Part shown: piece after piece, positions 40,212 to 48,051 of the stretch
Numbering within the stretch: the stretch's first letter is position 1
Layout: every line of letters starts with the position of its first letter
Assembly (NCBI RefSeq): GCF_937146585.1
Contig: NZ_CAKZRO010000067.1
Span: 1 to 51,901 of the forward strand
From: an uncultured Halorubrum sp.
GTDB lineage: Archaea > Halobacteriota > Halobacteria > Halobacteriales > Haloferacaceae
DNA: 51,901 bases
Reading direction: 5' to 3'
Notes under the pieces: model-generated
Databases searched by the model: none
The model's input: only the letters and a program-made list of their open reading frames with translations
Told to the model about the DNA's origin: nothing
Made by a program: the position numbers and the translations under genes

Positions 40212-41885
40212 TCACCTCGTGTTCCGGTGCATGTCGAAGGGGAGCCCCTCGACGCCGTCGCGCTGGAAGGAGTTGATCGCGTCGTTGACCTCGTGGTAGC
40301 CGAGGATTCCCTCCTGGATCATCCGCTCGATCAGCTCCGCGCGGAAGTCGAGGTCGTCGTAGATGTCGCGGGTGTCGGCGTAGCCGAGCAGCGTCGCGAT
40401 CTGCTCTTCTAACACGTAGGAGTTGTTCATCCCCTGGAAGACGATCTCGTCTTCCACGGGGTCCCAGCTGAACACCTCGCGGGTGACGACCCCCTCCATC
40501 TCCTTGGAGTACCCCTCGATCTCCTGGACGCTGGTCACGCGCCGCAGGACTTGGTCACCCTGTTTCACGCGGTTCTGGAACAGCGCCACGTCGGCGTTGT
40601 CCATGAACGTCTCCGGGACGTTGATCGGCTCGGAGGTGAACCGCTGGATCATCGAGACGATGTCGGACGCGTGGAACGTCAGCATCACGGGGTGGCCGGT
40701 CTGGGCCGCCTGGAACGCCATGCGCCCCTCGGCGCCGCGGACCTCGCCCACGATGATGTAGTCGGGGCGCGACCGCAGCGCGGCCGCGACCAGGTCGAAC
40801 ATGTCGACGTCGGAGGAGCCCTCGCCGCCGCCCTCCCGGGTCAGCAGCTGCTGCCAGGTGTTGTGCGGCGGGATGACCTCCGCGGTGTCCTCCGCGGTGT
40901 AGATCTTCGAGTCGTCGGGGATGTACGAGAGGATCGCGTTCAGCGTCGTCGTCTTCCCGGACGCCGTCTCCCCGACCACGAACACCGTCTGCTCGTTCTC
41001 CAGGCAGAGCCAGAGGTACGCCGCCAGCTCCGGCGAGAGCGTCCCCCAGTTGGTGATCTGGTTGATCGACAGCGGCACCTCCTCGCCCTGCCGGATCGTG
41101 AGCGAGGAGCCCTTCAGCGACACGTCGTCGGAGTAGATGATGTTGATACGCGACCCGTCGGGCAGCGTGGAGTCGACGATGGGGTCCGAGTCGGAGAGCG
41201 GGTCGCCGATCCGCTCGCCCATGTTGCGCAGCCAGTTGTCGAACTCCTGGGGCGTGCCGAAGTCGACGGTCGTCTCCAGCATGCCGTACGTGCCGTGGTC
41301 GACGTGGCACTCCTTGGGGCCGATGACGTGAATGTCCTCGTTGGCCGGGTCGCGCATCACCGGTTCGAGCGGGCCGAGCCCGACGATGTCGCGGTTGAGC
41401 CGGTACCGGATGTTCTCGTACGTCTCCTCGGTGACCGACAGCTTCCCCATGTTCGTGATCTTCGAGAGGCTGCGCCGCCACCCCGAGGAGGAGTCGTCGA
41501 CGTGGGTCACCTCCTCTAACAGCTCCTCGATGAGGTCGTCGTACTCGGCCTCGTTCTCCGGCGCGCTGTGCTGGCCGCTCACGGTGAGCAGCCGGTTTTT
41601 CACCTCGTTGAGTATCTCCGCCTGCGGCCCGGTGACCTCCGGCTCGATGGCGTAGTACTTCGTGTCCTGCCCGAGGTCGCCGTAGATGTGGCTGTAGATG
41701 GGGCCGCCGACCGGGTAGATGACGTTCGGCCGGTTGGACTCGTACTCGTCTTTCGGCTCCTCGATGAACTGCGGGAACTCCCCCGTGATCTGTTTGAACT
41801 CGCGGAGGTGCTCCCGGAGGTGCGGCCGGCGCATGGCGGCCTTCCGGAGCTCTTCGGACGGTTGTGCGGTGCCGTGTTCGGTCAT
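40212..41885 (-). CDS. arlI: Archaellum motor ATPase ArlI (FlaI)
   Basis: This 557-residue hexameric ATPase drives both assembly and rotation of the archaellum. Walker A is GETASGKT (305-312), Walker B DYIIVGEVRG (375-384) and the His box lies at HPVMLTFHASD. The N-terminal domain (to about 230) contains the ArlI-type helices that bind ArlJ and ArlX. It is longer than crenarchaeal FlaI because of an acidic N-terminal stretch. It lies 68 bp after arlH, and its start ATG at 41885 is the first in-frame one after arlH. Confidence 0.97.
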   Translation of the reverse strand: MTEHGTAQPSEELRKAAMRRPHLREHLREFKQITGEFPQFIEEPKDEYESNRPNVIYPVGGPIYSHIYGDLGQDTKYYAIEPEVTGPQAEILNEVKNRLLTVSGQHSAPENEAEYDDLIEELLEEVTHVDDSSSGWRRSLSKITNMGKLSVTEETYENIRYRLNRDIVGLGPLEPVMRDPANEDIHVIGPKECHVDHGTYGMLETTVDFGTPQEFDNWLRNMGERIGDPLSDSDPIVDSTLPDGSRINIIYSDDVSLKGSSLTIRQGEEVPLSINQITNWGTLSPELAAYLWLCLENEQTVFVVGETASGKTTTLNAILSYIPDDSKIYTAEDTAEVIPPHNTWQQLLTREGGGEGSSDVDMFDLVAAALRSRPDYIIVGEVRGAEGRMAFQAAQTGHPVMLTFHASDIVSMIQRFTSEPINVPETFMDNADVALFQNRVKQGDQVLRRVTSVQEIEGYSKEMEGVVTREVFSWDPVEDEIVFQGMNNSYVLEEQIATLLGYADTRDIYDDLDFRAELIERMIQEGILGYHEVNDAINSFQRDGVEGLPFDMHRNTR

Positions 41886-41953
41886 CGCTCACACCGTATT
41901 GGGTTGGTCGCGGTCCGGTCGTGCGGACCGACTGTGCGGCTGCGGGTCATGTG

Positions 41954-42703
41954 TTAGGCGACGCTCCGGCTCTCGATGACGATTCCGGTTCCGGACCGCA
42001 CCGAGAACCCGATCGTGTCGCCGACCTGTTCGCCCATGCCCGCGAACCGCTTCACGTTGATCTGCCGGCGGATGTCGTTGCCGACCTCGATCATCTCCAG
42101 TTCGAGGAACACGTCGGCGATGGAGCGGAACGGCCCGATCGCCTCGTCGTCGACCGCCGAGGGGTCGACCGTGAGCACCACCACCTTCCCCTGCGAGATG
42201 ATCTCGCGGAAGAAGGAGATGATCTCCAGGGCGGCCTGCCGCTCCTCGTTCTTCCGGACGAGCGCCTCGAAGGTGGGGTCGTTCCGGAAGATGGCGTCGA
42301 ACGTGTCGAGGAAGACGACGTCGGAGTTCCACATCGCCTCGGCGTTCATCAGGCGCTTGAGCAGCTCCTTGCGCTCGCCGTCGCCGTCGGAGAACGCGCC
42401 GCCGGAGTCGAAGTCGGCGTGGAGGAAGAGCAGCTCCTCCTGGAGGAGCGGCTTCACCATGTCGTACTCCAGCGAGTGCATCTGGTCGATGAACCCGCGG
42501 ACGGTGAGCTCCGTCGACATCATCGTCACCGACGCGCCCTCCTCGACGAGCCCGTAGGCGAACCGCTGGGAGATGGCGCTCTTGCCGGCCCCGTAGTCGC
42601 CCTCCATGAGGACGATGCTGCCGCGGGGGATGCCGCCGCCCAGCTCCTTGTTGAGTCGGTCCCGCTCGCCGAGGCCGAGCGAGAGGAGGTTGTCGTGAGG
42701 CAT
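41954..42703 (-). CDS. arlH: Archaellum regulatory ATPase-like protein ArlH (FlaH)
   Basis: This 249-residue KaiC-like protein forms a ring with ArlI at the motor base. Walker A GDYGAGKS (35-42) is intact and the Walker B region is VVFLDTFDAIF. ATP binding, not hydrolysis, is thought to matter in the family. The gene begins one base after the arlG stop, so translation is coupled. Confidence 0.96.
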   Translation of the reverse strand: MPHDNLLSLGLGERDRLNKELGGGIPRGSIVLMEGDYGAGKSAISQRFAYGLVEEGASVTMMSTELTVRGFIDQMHSLEYDMVKPLLQEELLFLHADFDSGGAFSDGDGERKELLKRLMNAEAMWNSDVVFLDTFDAIFRNDPTFEALVRKNEERQAALEIISFFREIISQGKVVVLTVDPSAVDDEAIGPFRSIADVFLELEMIEVGNDIRRQINVKRFAGMGEQVGDTIGFSVRSGTGIVIESRSVA

Positions 42704-42704
42704 C

Positions 42705-43202
42705 TCAGTTCCCCCCCTCCACGCGGAACTGGAACAGCTCCTCGTCGCCGTTCACCGAGAGGAACACCCGGTGGTCGCCGTCGGCGAGGCCGCCGCTCAC
42801 GCCGTCGATCTCGCTGACGTCGATCGTGAGCCGCAGGACGTCGCCGCGGCTCCACGCGTTCGCGCCGTCAGCTGAGACCAGCGTGCCGGAGAGCGCGTCC
42901 GGCCGGACGTACGCGCCGTCGAAGACGACGTCGAGGTCGGAGCCGTCGGGCGCGAGCCGATAGGTGCCGGTGTTCTTTATCAACAGCGTCACGTTCCGGT
43001 CGCCGCTCGCGTTGTACACCCCCGCGCTGGCGTCCGAGATGATCGTCACGTCGGTCCGGAGCTGCTCCGTCGCGTCGAGGCCCGCGTCGTCGACGGCCGC
43101 GCTCACGCGGTCGACGCCCGTGGTGATCGTGCCGACGACGCCGGCGGCGATGACCAGGCTGGCGATGAACAGGATGAGGTGCGAGACGGGGACGCTGGCC
43201 AT
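42705..43202 (-). CDS. arlG: Archaellum stator component ArlG (FlaG)
   Basis: This 165-residue protein has an N-terminal class III-like hydrophobic helix (VSHLILFIASLVIAAGVVGT) and a beta-sandwich ectodomain (DVTIISDASAGVYNASGDRN, VTLLIKNTGTYRLAPDG). ArlG caps ArlF and joins it to the S-layer to form the stator. The start ATG immediately abuts the arlF stop, and its stop is one base before arlH. Confidence 0.93.
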   Translation of the reverse strand: MASVPVSHLILFIASLVIAAGVVGTITTGVDRVSAAVDDAGLDATEQLRTDVTIISDASAGVYNASGDRNVTLLIKNTGTYRLAPDGSDLDVVFDGAYVRPDALSGTLVSADGANAWSRGDVLRLTIDVSEIDGVSGGLADGDHRVFLSVNGDEELFQFRVEGGN

Positions 43203-43676
43203 CTACGCGCTCACCTCGGTCACGGTGGCGGCGTCGCGGACGCCGGACTCGACGACGAGGACGACGCGCGTCCCGTTGTCGATGGTCGTCGCCGTGTCGC
43301 CCTGTGCGACCCGCACGGTGAGCGTCTCGTCGCCGAGCCAGAGCGCGGTGTCGCCGTCGCCGTCGACGGTCGTGGTCGCGTTCCGGCCGCCCACGTCGAC
43401 GTACTCGTTGCCGACGACGAGCGTCGCGTCGTCGGCGACGAGCCCGATCGACCCCTCGTTCGCGGCGGTGACGGTGAGGTTGCTAGTGCTGGTGTTGTAT
43501 GTCGCGTTCGTCACCACGAAGTCGGTGTTCTGCCGTTCGAGCGCGCGCTCGTTGATGCCGTGCTGCGCGTCGGAGACGCGGTCGAGCCCGTTGGCGGCCA
43601 CGGGGTAGAACGTCGTGAACGCGAAGAACAGCCCCGCGACGATGATGGCCGTGGACGCGGAGACGCTAACGCCCAT
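43203..43676 (-). CDS. arlF: Archaellum stator component ArlF (FlaF)
   Basis: This 157-residue protein has an N-terminal hydrophobic helix (SASTAIIVAGLFFAFTTFYP) and a beta-rich ectodomain (NTDFVVTNATYNTSTSNLTV) with potential N-glycosylation sites. It binds S-layer protein in other archaea. The gene overlaps the end of arlCE by 11 bases and abuts arlG, so the whole row should be one message. Confidence 0.93.
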   Translation of the reverse strand: MGVSVSASTAIIVAGLFFAFTTFYPVAANGLDRVSDAQHGINERALERQNTDFVVTNATYNTSTSNLTVTAANEGSIGLVADDATLVVGNEYVDVGGRNATTTVDGDGDTALWLGDETLTVRVAQGDTATTIDNGTRVVLVVESGVRDAATVTEVSA

Positions 43677-45600
43677 CTCCCCACCCTCCGTCGGCCGGAT
43701 CGGCGCGGTCGGAACGGGGATTCGGGTCGTTCATCGGTCGCGTCGAGCCGTTCCGGTCGCGCCGGTCGTCGCGTCGGTCCGCGTCGGTCCCGCGGGCCGC
43801 GTCGCCGCGCTCCGTCGCCTCGTGGTCCGCGCCGTTCGTCCGCCGCTCGCGCTCGTCGGGCGCGTCGCGCCGGCCCGACGAGTCGTGGCCGTTCCGGCTC
43901 GGCTCGGGGCGCTCCGACCGACCGTTGCGCCCGTTCCGTCCGCTGCGGCCGTTGCGGCCGGTCTCCGCGCGCCCGCCGCGACGGCCGCCGCGGCGACCGC
44001 GGACCGGTCCGCCGCCGACGATCGAGCCGCCGGCGAGGTCGTCCCAGCGGTCGAGGAGGACCGTGTGGCTGCTGGTCCCGTTGAGCTGGGTCACGTACCG
44101 CAGGCTGCGGGTGTGGTGCTCGCGGACGAGCCGGTCGGTGCCCGGCCGGTCGACGAGGTTGCGGTCGATCGTGCCGAACCCGGAGAGGAAGTCCCGGAGC
44201 CGCGCGGCGGCGTCGGGGCCGATCCACTCGATCCGCTCGTAGTAGTTGATGGCGCGCACCGCGTCGGTGACGTCGCTCTCGGAGACGAGGAACTCCAGCC
44301 ACTCCATCACGAGGAGGTCGCCGACGTAGTCGCCGGGGAGTTCTGTGAGGTACGGCTTGCCGCGGCCGCTGCTCCCCGAGAGGTCGTCCTGGCCGACGTA
44401 CTCGAAGCCGCCGGACGCCTCGGCGGGGTCGCCGCCGGGCTGCCGGTCGGGCGCGGGCTCCGGATCGGCCGTGGGCTCCGGATCGGCCGCGCCCGCCGGC
44501 TCGGAGTCGGCGGGTTCGTCGAACCCGACGCCGTCGTCTCCGACACCGTCGAGGTCGTCGTCGCCGAAGCCGTCGTCGGCCTCGCCGAAGGAGTCGGTTT
44601 CGTCTGCGGGGTCGTCGAACGAGTCGTCCCCGTCGTCGAACGGGTCGTCGTCCGCGGCGTCGTCGCCCTCCTCGGCCCAGTCGGCCTCCCCGGAGTCGTA
44701 CTCTTCTTTCAGTTCGCTGAAGCTCTTTCCGTCGTCGTTCATATCGTCTCCGTCGTCCGCCGTTTCGGTCTCGGACGCGGCGTCGCCCGTGTTGTCGTCG
44801 TCCAGTTCCTCGAAGTCGTCGTCGAGGTCGTCGAACCCGTCGTCGTCGAGGTCCTCGTCGAGGTCGTCGAAGCCGCCGTCGTCGATGTCGTCGAACTCGT
44901 CGTCGTCCTCGAACTCGTCCGCCTCCGCGTCTTCCTCCTCGTCGAGGAGGTCGTCGTCGAAGAAGCCGTCCGCGTCGGCGTTCGCAACGTCCTCGTCGAG
45001 GTCCTCCTCTTCGCCGCCGTCCTCGTCGTCGAAGATGCCGAACGACCCCTCGCCGCCGCCGGCGACGCTGTCGAAGCCGCCGGAGTCGTCGACGAAGGGG
45101 TTGATGCCGCGGGTGACCATCTCGTAGATGTCGAGGAGGTTGCGGACGTCCTCCTCGATGTCGTCGACGGCGTTCGAGATCTCTTCGTTCTCAGAGCGGA
45201 CCGTCGAGACGGTCGAGGAGAGCGAGGCGACCTCGTTCTCGAGCTCGTCGAGCCGGTTCTCGAGCTCGTCGGTGGCCGCGCCGCCGCCGCCACCGCCGCC
45301 GCCGTCGTCGAACTCGTCGTCCCACTCGTCCATGCCGTCGAAGTCGTCGAAGCCGTCACCGCCGCCACCGCCACCGCCGCCCATGTCGCCGCCCATGCCG
45401 CCGCCCATCCCTCCGCCGCCACCGCCGCCGCCCATGTCGCCGCCGAAGGGGTCGTTATCGCCGTCCATGCCACCGGAACCGTCGTCGTCGGATCCGTCGT
45501 CGTCGAGGAACCTGTCGAGGACGCTCGCACCGACGAGCCCCAGCGTGGCGACTGCCCAGGCGGCGGTTGGAGCTCCCCACACCGGTAGTTCGAGGCCCAT
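43666..45600 (-). CDS. arlCE: Archaellum switch protein ArlCE (FlaC-FlaD/E fusion) with disordered tail
   Basis: This 644-residue cytoplasmic protein couples the chemotaxis adaptor to the archaellum motor. After an N-terminal helix (GLELPVWGAPTAAWAVATLG) there is a Gly/Asp-rich tract, a FlaC-like coiled coil (about 107-170; ENRLDELENEVASLSSTVST), a 200-residue acidic tract, and the FlaD/E domain (about 410-520; YLTELPGDYVGDLLVMEWLE). The last 110 residues form an Arg/Asn/Asp/Gly-rich tail (GRRGGRRGGRAETGRNGRSG). Starts: ATG 45600 chosen over 45624; a TATA-like TGATATTTTG lies at about 45641-45650. It is longer than usual owing to the low-complexity tracts. It overlaps arlF. Confidence 0.9.
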   Translation of the reverse strand: MGLELPVWGAPTAAWAVATLGLVGASVLDRFLDDDGSDDDGSGGMDGDNDPFGGDMGGGGGGGGMGGGMGGDMGGGGGGGGDGFDDFDGMDEWDDEFDDGGGGGGGGAATDELENRLDELENEVASLSSTVSTVRSENEEISNAVDDIEEDVRNLLDIYEMVTRGINPFVDDSGGFDSVAGGGEGSFGIFDDEDGGEEEDLDEDVANADADGFFDDDLLDEEEDAEADEFEDDDEFDDIDDGGFDDLDEDLDDDGFDDLDDDFEELDDDNTGDAASETETADDGDDMNDDGKSFSELKEEYDSGEADWAEEGDDAADDDPFDDGDDSFDDPADETDSFGEADDGFGDDDLDGVGDDGVGFDEPADSEPAGAADPEPTADPEPAPDRQPGGDPAEASGGFEYVGQDDLSGSSGRGKPYLTELPGDYVGDLLVMEWLEFLVSESDVTDAVRAINYYERIEWIGPDAAARLRDFLSGFGTIDRNLVDRPGTDRLVREHHTRSLRYVTQLNGTSSHTVLLDRWDDLAGGSIVGGGPVRGRRGGRRGGRAETGRNGRSGRNGRNGRSERPEPSRNGHDSSGRRDAPDERERRTNGADHEATERGDAARGTDADRRDDRRDRNGSTRPMNDPNPRSDRADPADGGWGDGR

Positions 45601-45748
45601 TACCGTGTACGACCCGCAGAGCACACTTCAATTCACCCCTCAAAATATCAACCGTGAGAAAACACGCCACGGGACGGAGATCGGCCGTGGTCCGAATCGG
45701 GACGAGAGAGCCGGCCGGCGAAGCGTCCCCCGAACGACCGATCGAGCG

Positions 45749-46330
45749 TCAGATCGCCCGTTCGAAGCCGTCCGCGGCGCGGATGACGAGCCGGCCGTCC
45801 GGGTCGAACCTGACCGTCCGCCCCACGGTGTCGCCGACGTCGCTGGCGACGATCGGGACGCCGACGCTGTCGAGCACCTCGCCGACCCGTTCGACGTTCC
45901 GCGGGCCGACCGCGTCGGTGAGGTCGAGCATCTCGGCCCCGCCGGCGACGCGCGCTTCCAGGCGGCGGGGGTCCGCGCCGGCGTCGTCGAGCGCGCCGAT
46001 CAGCGTGTCGACGCCGGTGTCGACGTACTTCGCGGGCCGCGAGGCGGCGGTCGGCCGCCCCTCGCCCGTGGGCAGCATGGCGTGGAGGAGCCCGCGGACG
46101 CCCGCCCGCTCGTCGACGAGCGCGACCGCGACGCAGGAGCCGAGCCCGCTGGTCGTCAGCGTCGACTCGTCGGTCGCGACCGCGAGTTCGCCCACGCCGA
46201 CCTTGATGCGCCCGCGGTCGTCCGCGGCCGACCCGCCGGTGACGGTCGCGGGATCGGCGTCGGTGACCGCGTCGCTCCCCGTCGACGTCGCCGGATCGTC
46301 CGGTCGATCGTCGGGGAGCGAGCGGGTCAC
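45749..46330 (-). CDS. cheD: Chemoreceptor glutamine deamidase CheD
   Basis: This 193-residue protein deamidates receptor glutamines and exchanges with CheC. The catalytic Cys66 lies in SGLGSCVAVAL, His83 in GLLHAMLP, and the C-terminal core continues ARVAGGAEMLDLTDAVGPRN. About 40 residues of acidic linker precede the domain. The GTG start overlaps the cheC stop codon (GTGA). The gap of 148 bp to arlCE contains the arlCE promoter, so motor genes can be expressed separately. Confidence 0.93.
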   Translation of the reverse strand: MTRSLPDDRPDDPATSTGSDAVTDADPATVTGGSAADDRGRIKVGVGELAVATDESTLTTSGLGSCVAVALVDERAGVRGLLHAMLPTGEGRPTAASRPAKYVDTGVDTLIGALDDAGADPRRLEARVAGGAEMLDLTDAVGPRNVERVGEVLDSVGVPIVASDVGDTVGRTVRFDPDGRLVIRAADGFERAI

Positions 46331-47517
46331 GACTCCGAGAGTCGGTCGAGCGCCCGGGCCAGTTCGCGCTCGTCGGGGAGCGCGTACACGTCGCAGCGCG
46401 CCTGGATCCCCTCCGTCTGTATCGCGGTGTCGATCACGAACCCGTAGTCCTGCCGCTGGCTGAGCTTCGCGACGAGCGGACTGATCGTCGACGCGCCGAT
46501 GTCGTGGACGAACTCCGGCGGGGAGTGGGTGATCGTCGTGCCGAGCACGTTCGCCCACCCGTCGATGAACCCGCTCGTCATCACGTTGCCGAGCTCGCAG
46601 AGGGCGTTCTGGGCCATCTCGCCCAGCGGCTCGTCCGTCTCCATCGGGAGCATCGCGTCGGCGACGGCCGCCGCAGAGGACTCCTCGAAGAGGATGGCGA
46701 GGTAGCCGCTCGGCTCGCCCTGTAGTTCGAACACCGTGCCCGCGTGGGGCTCGGTGCCGACCTCCGCCGGCACGTCCGCGAGCGGCACGAACCGGAGCCG
46801 ACTCACGTCGACGCTCGTCTCCAGCCCGGTCATCATGGAGATGTTGTCGGCGGCGTTGGCCGACCCCCGCTTCGCGAGCGACGAGAACGTCGACAGCGAC
46901 TCGTAGGGGACCGCCGTGCTCGTCGTGCCGCCGTCCGCCTCGCCGCCGGCCGTCACCGCGGGCGCGGTCTTCCCGACGATGAGGTCGCGGAAGGGGCCGG
47001 AGTCGGGCAGCATGTAGATCGAGAAGTCGAGGTCGGTCGTCGTCGCGTCGAGGCGGCTCTCGAAGAGGAAGACGCCGTCGCCGGCGAGCGCGCCGTCCGG
47101 CAGCACCGCCGCGCCGTCCGCCTCGAAGTAGCGCGGCGGCGACATGTCGATCGCCTTGCCGAGGTAGTTCGCCCACCCGTCGAGGAAGCCGCCGAGCGCG
47201 ATGTTGCCGACCTCCGTCACCGCGCTGCGCTCCATCGACTGCCCGCCGGGGAGCAGCGAGAGCAGGGCGTCGGCGTTGACGGCGTCGAACGCGAGGACCG
47301 CCTCGCCGTCCAGCCCGCCCCGGAGGCCGACGCTCACGCCGATCGACTCCCGACCCGCGAACGACTCCGCGAGGTCCTCGCCGCTGGCGACGCTCGCGCC
47401 CGTCACCTCCACGGCCAGATCGGTCCCGGTCAGGTCCGAGAGCGCGCCGGCGGCCTGTTTCGCCCCCCGCTCCGCGAGGCGGTTACAGGCGCCCAGCGCG
47501 CGAACGTCGACGCGCAT
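46327..47517 (-). CDS. cheC: Double-domain CheC-type CheY-P phosphatase
   Basis: This 396-residue protein holds two CheC domains in tandem (about 1-190 and 205-390). Each keeps one phosphatase signature (ExxN ... P): EVGNIALGGFLDGWANYLGK and ELGNVMTSGFIDGWANVLGT, each followed by a Pro 20-odd residues on. The first-helix site that single CheC proteins also have is degenerate in both domains (ACNRLAERGAKQAAG and FSSLAKRGSANAADN lack the Glu/Asn pair). Dephosphorylation of CheY-P and binding to CheD are expected. It lies between cheY (1-base overlap) and cheD (overlapping). Confidence 0.92.
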   Translation of the reverse strand: MRVDVRALGACNRLAERGAKQAAGALSDLTGTDLAVEVTGASVASGEDLAESFAGRESIGVSVGLRGGLDGEAVLAFDAVNADALLSLLPGGQSMERSAVTEVGNIALGGFLDGWANYLGKAIDMSPPRYFEADGAAVLPDGALAGDGVFLFESRLDATTTDLDFSIYMLPDSGPFRDLIVGKTAPAVTAGGEADGGTTSTAVPYESLSTFSSLAKRGSANAADNISMMTGLETSVDVSRLRFVPLADVPAEVGTEPHAGTVFELQGEPSGYLAILFEESSAAAVADAMLPMETDEPLGEMAQNALCELGNVMTSGFIDGWANVLGTTITHSPPEFVHDIGASTISPLVAKLSQRQDYGFVIDTAIQTEGIQARCDVYALPDERELARALDRLSES

Positions 47518-47873
47518 TATACCGCCGAGCCGATGGCGTCGAGCACGTTCGGCTTCTGGAACGGCTTCGTGATGTACCCCTCCGCGCCGGCCTTGATGGC
47601 CGCCTTCATCTTCTCCTCCTGCCCGACGCTGGTACACATGATCACCGTCGCGTCGGGGTTCTCCTCGAGGATCTCCGTCGTCGCCTCGATCCCGTCGCGG
47701 ATCGGCATCACGATGTCCATCATCACGAGGTCCGGACCGTGCTCCTCGTACATGTTGACCGCTTCCACGCCGTTCTCCGCCTCCCCGACGATCTCGAACT
47801 CGCCCTCGAGGATCTCCCGGAGGAGGTTCCGCATGAACTCCGAGTCGTCGGCGATGAGTACCCGCGTAGCCAT
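47517..47873 (-). CDS. cheY: Chemotaxis response regulator CheY
   Basis: This 118-residue single-domain receiver has Asp9/Asp10, phospho-acceptor Asp53 in LVMMDIVMPIRDG, Thr/Ser81 region MCTSVG and Lys103 in ITKPF. CheY-P binds the CheF/ArlCDE switch in archaea and changes rotation direction. It heads the cheY-cheC-cheD unit. TATA-like GCGATTAAGTG lies at 47900-47910, with an 18-bp palindrome just upstream (47920-47937). Confidence 0.95.
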   Translation of the reverse strand: MATRVLIADDSEFMRNLLREILEGEFEIVGEAENGVEAVNMYEEHGPDLVMMDIVMPIRDGIEATTEILEENPDATVIMCTSVGQEEKMKAAIKAGAEGYITKPFQKPNVLDAIGSAV

Positions 47874-47899
47874 TGTTGTCTGAAGGGGGGCACAGCGAG

Positions 47900-47937
47900 C
47901 ACTTAATCGCTCGCCCGCGGTTCTCAGCGCTGAGAAC
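47900..47937 (-). promoter_or_regulatory. cheY promoter with 18-bp perfect palindrome (candidate operator)
   Basis: The TATA-like GATTAAGTG (47900-47908 on the minus strand) lies about 27-35 bases before the cheY ATG. GTTCTCAGCGCTGAGAAC at 47920-47937 is perfectly palindromic and ends about ten bases upstream of the TATA box, where an activator or a BRE-blocking repressor would bind. I know of no named haloarchaeal regulator with this site. The rest of 47938-48051 holds no gene. Confidence 0.65.
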
Positions 47938-48051
47938 GGAGCGGCGAGCCGGTGCGACGGTCGAACGCTCGAAGCGGGCGCTCGCCTCGCGGTCGCGGAC
48001 GATCGGAAGAATCGCGAGTCGGCGGGGCGCGCCGCCGAGCGGTGGCGGCGG

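Noticed and set aside
44740..45470. GCC and GTC triplet runs in arlCE
   Set aside because: They follow codon phase and encode Gly and Asp tracts, so they are coding low complexity and not a mobile repeat.
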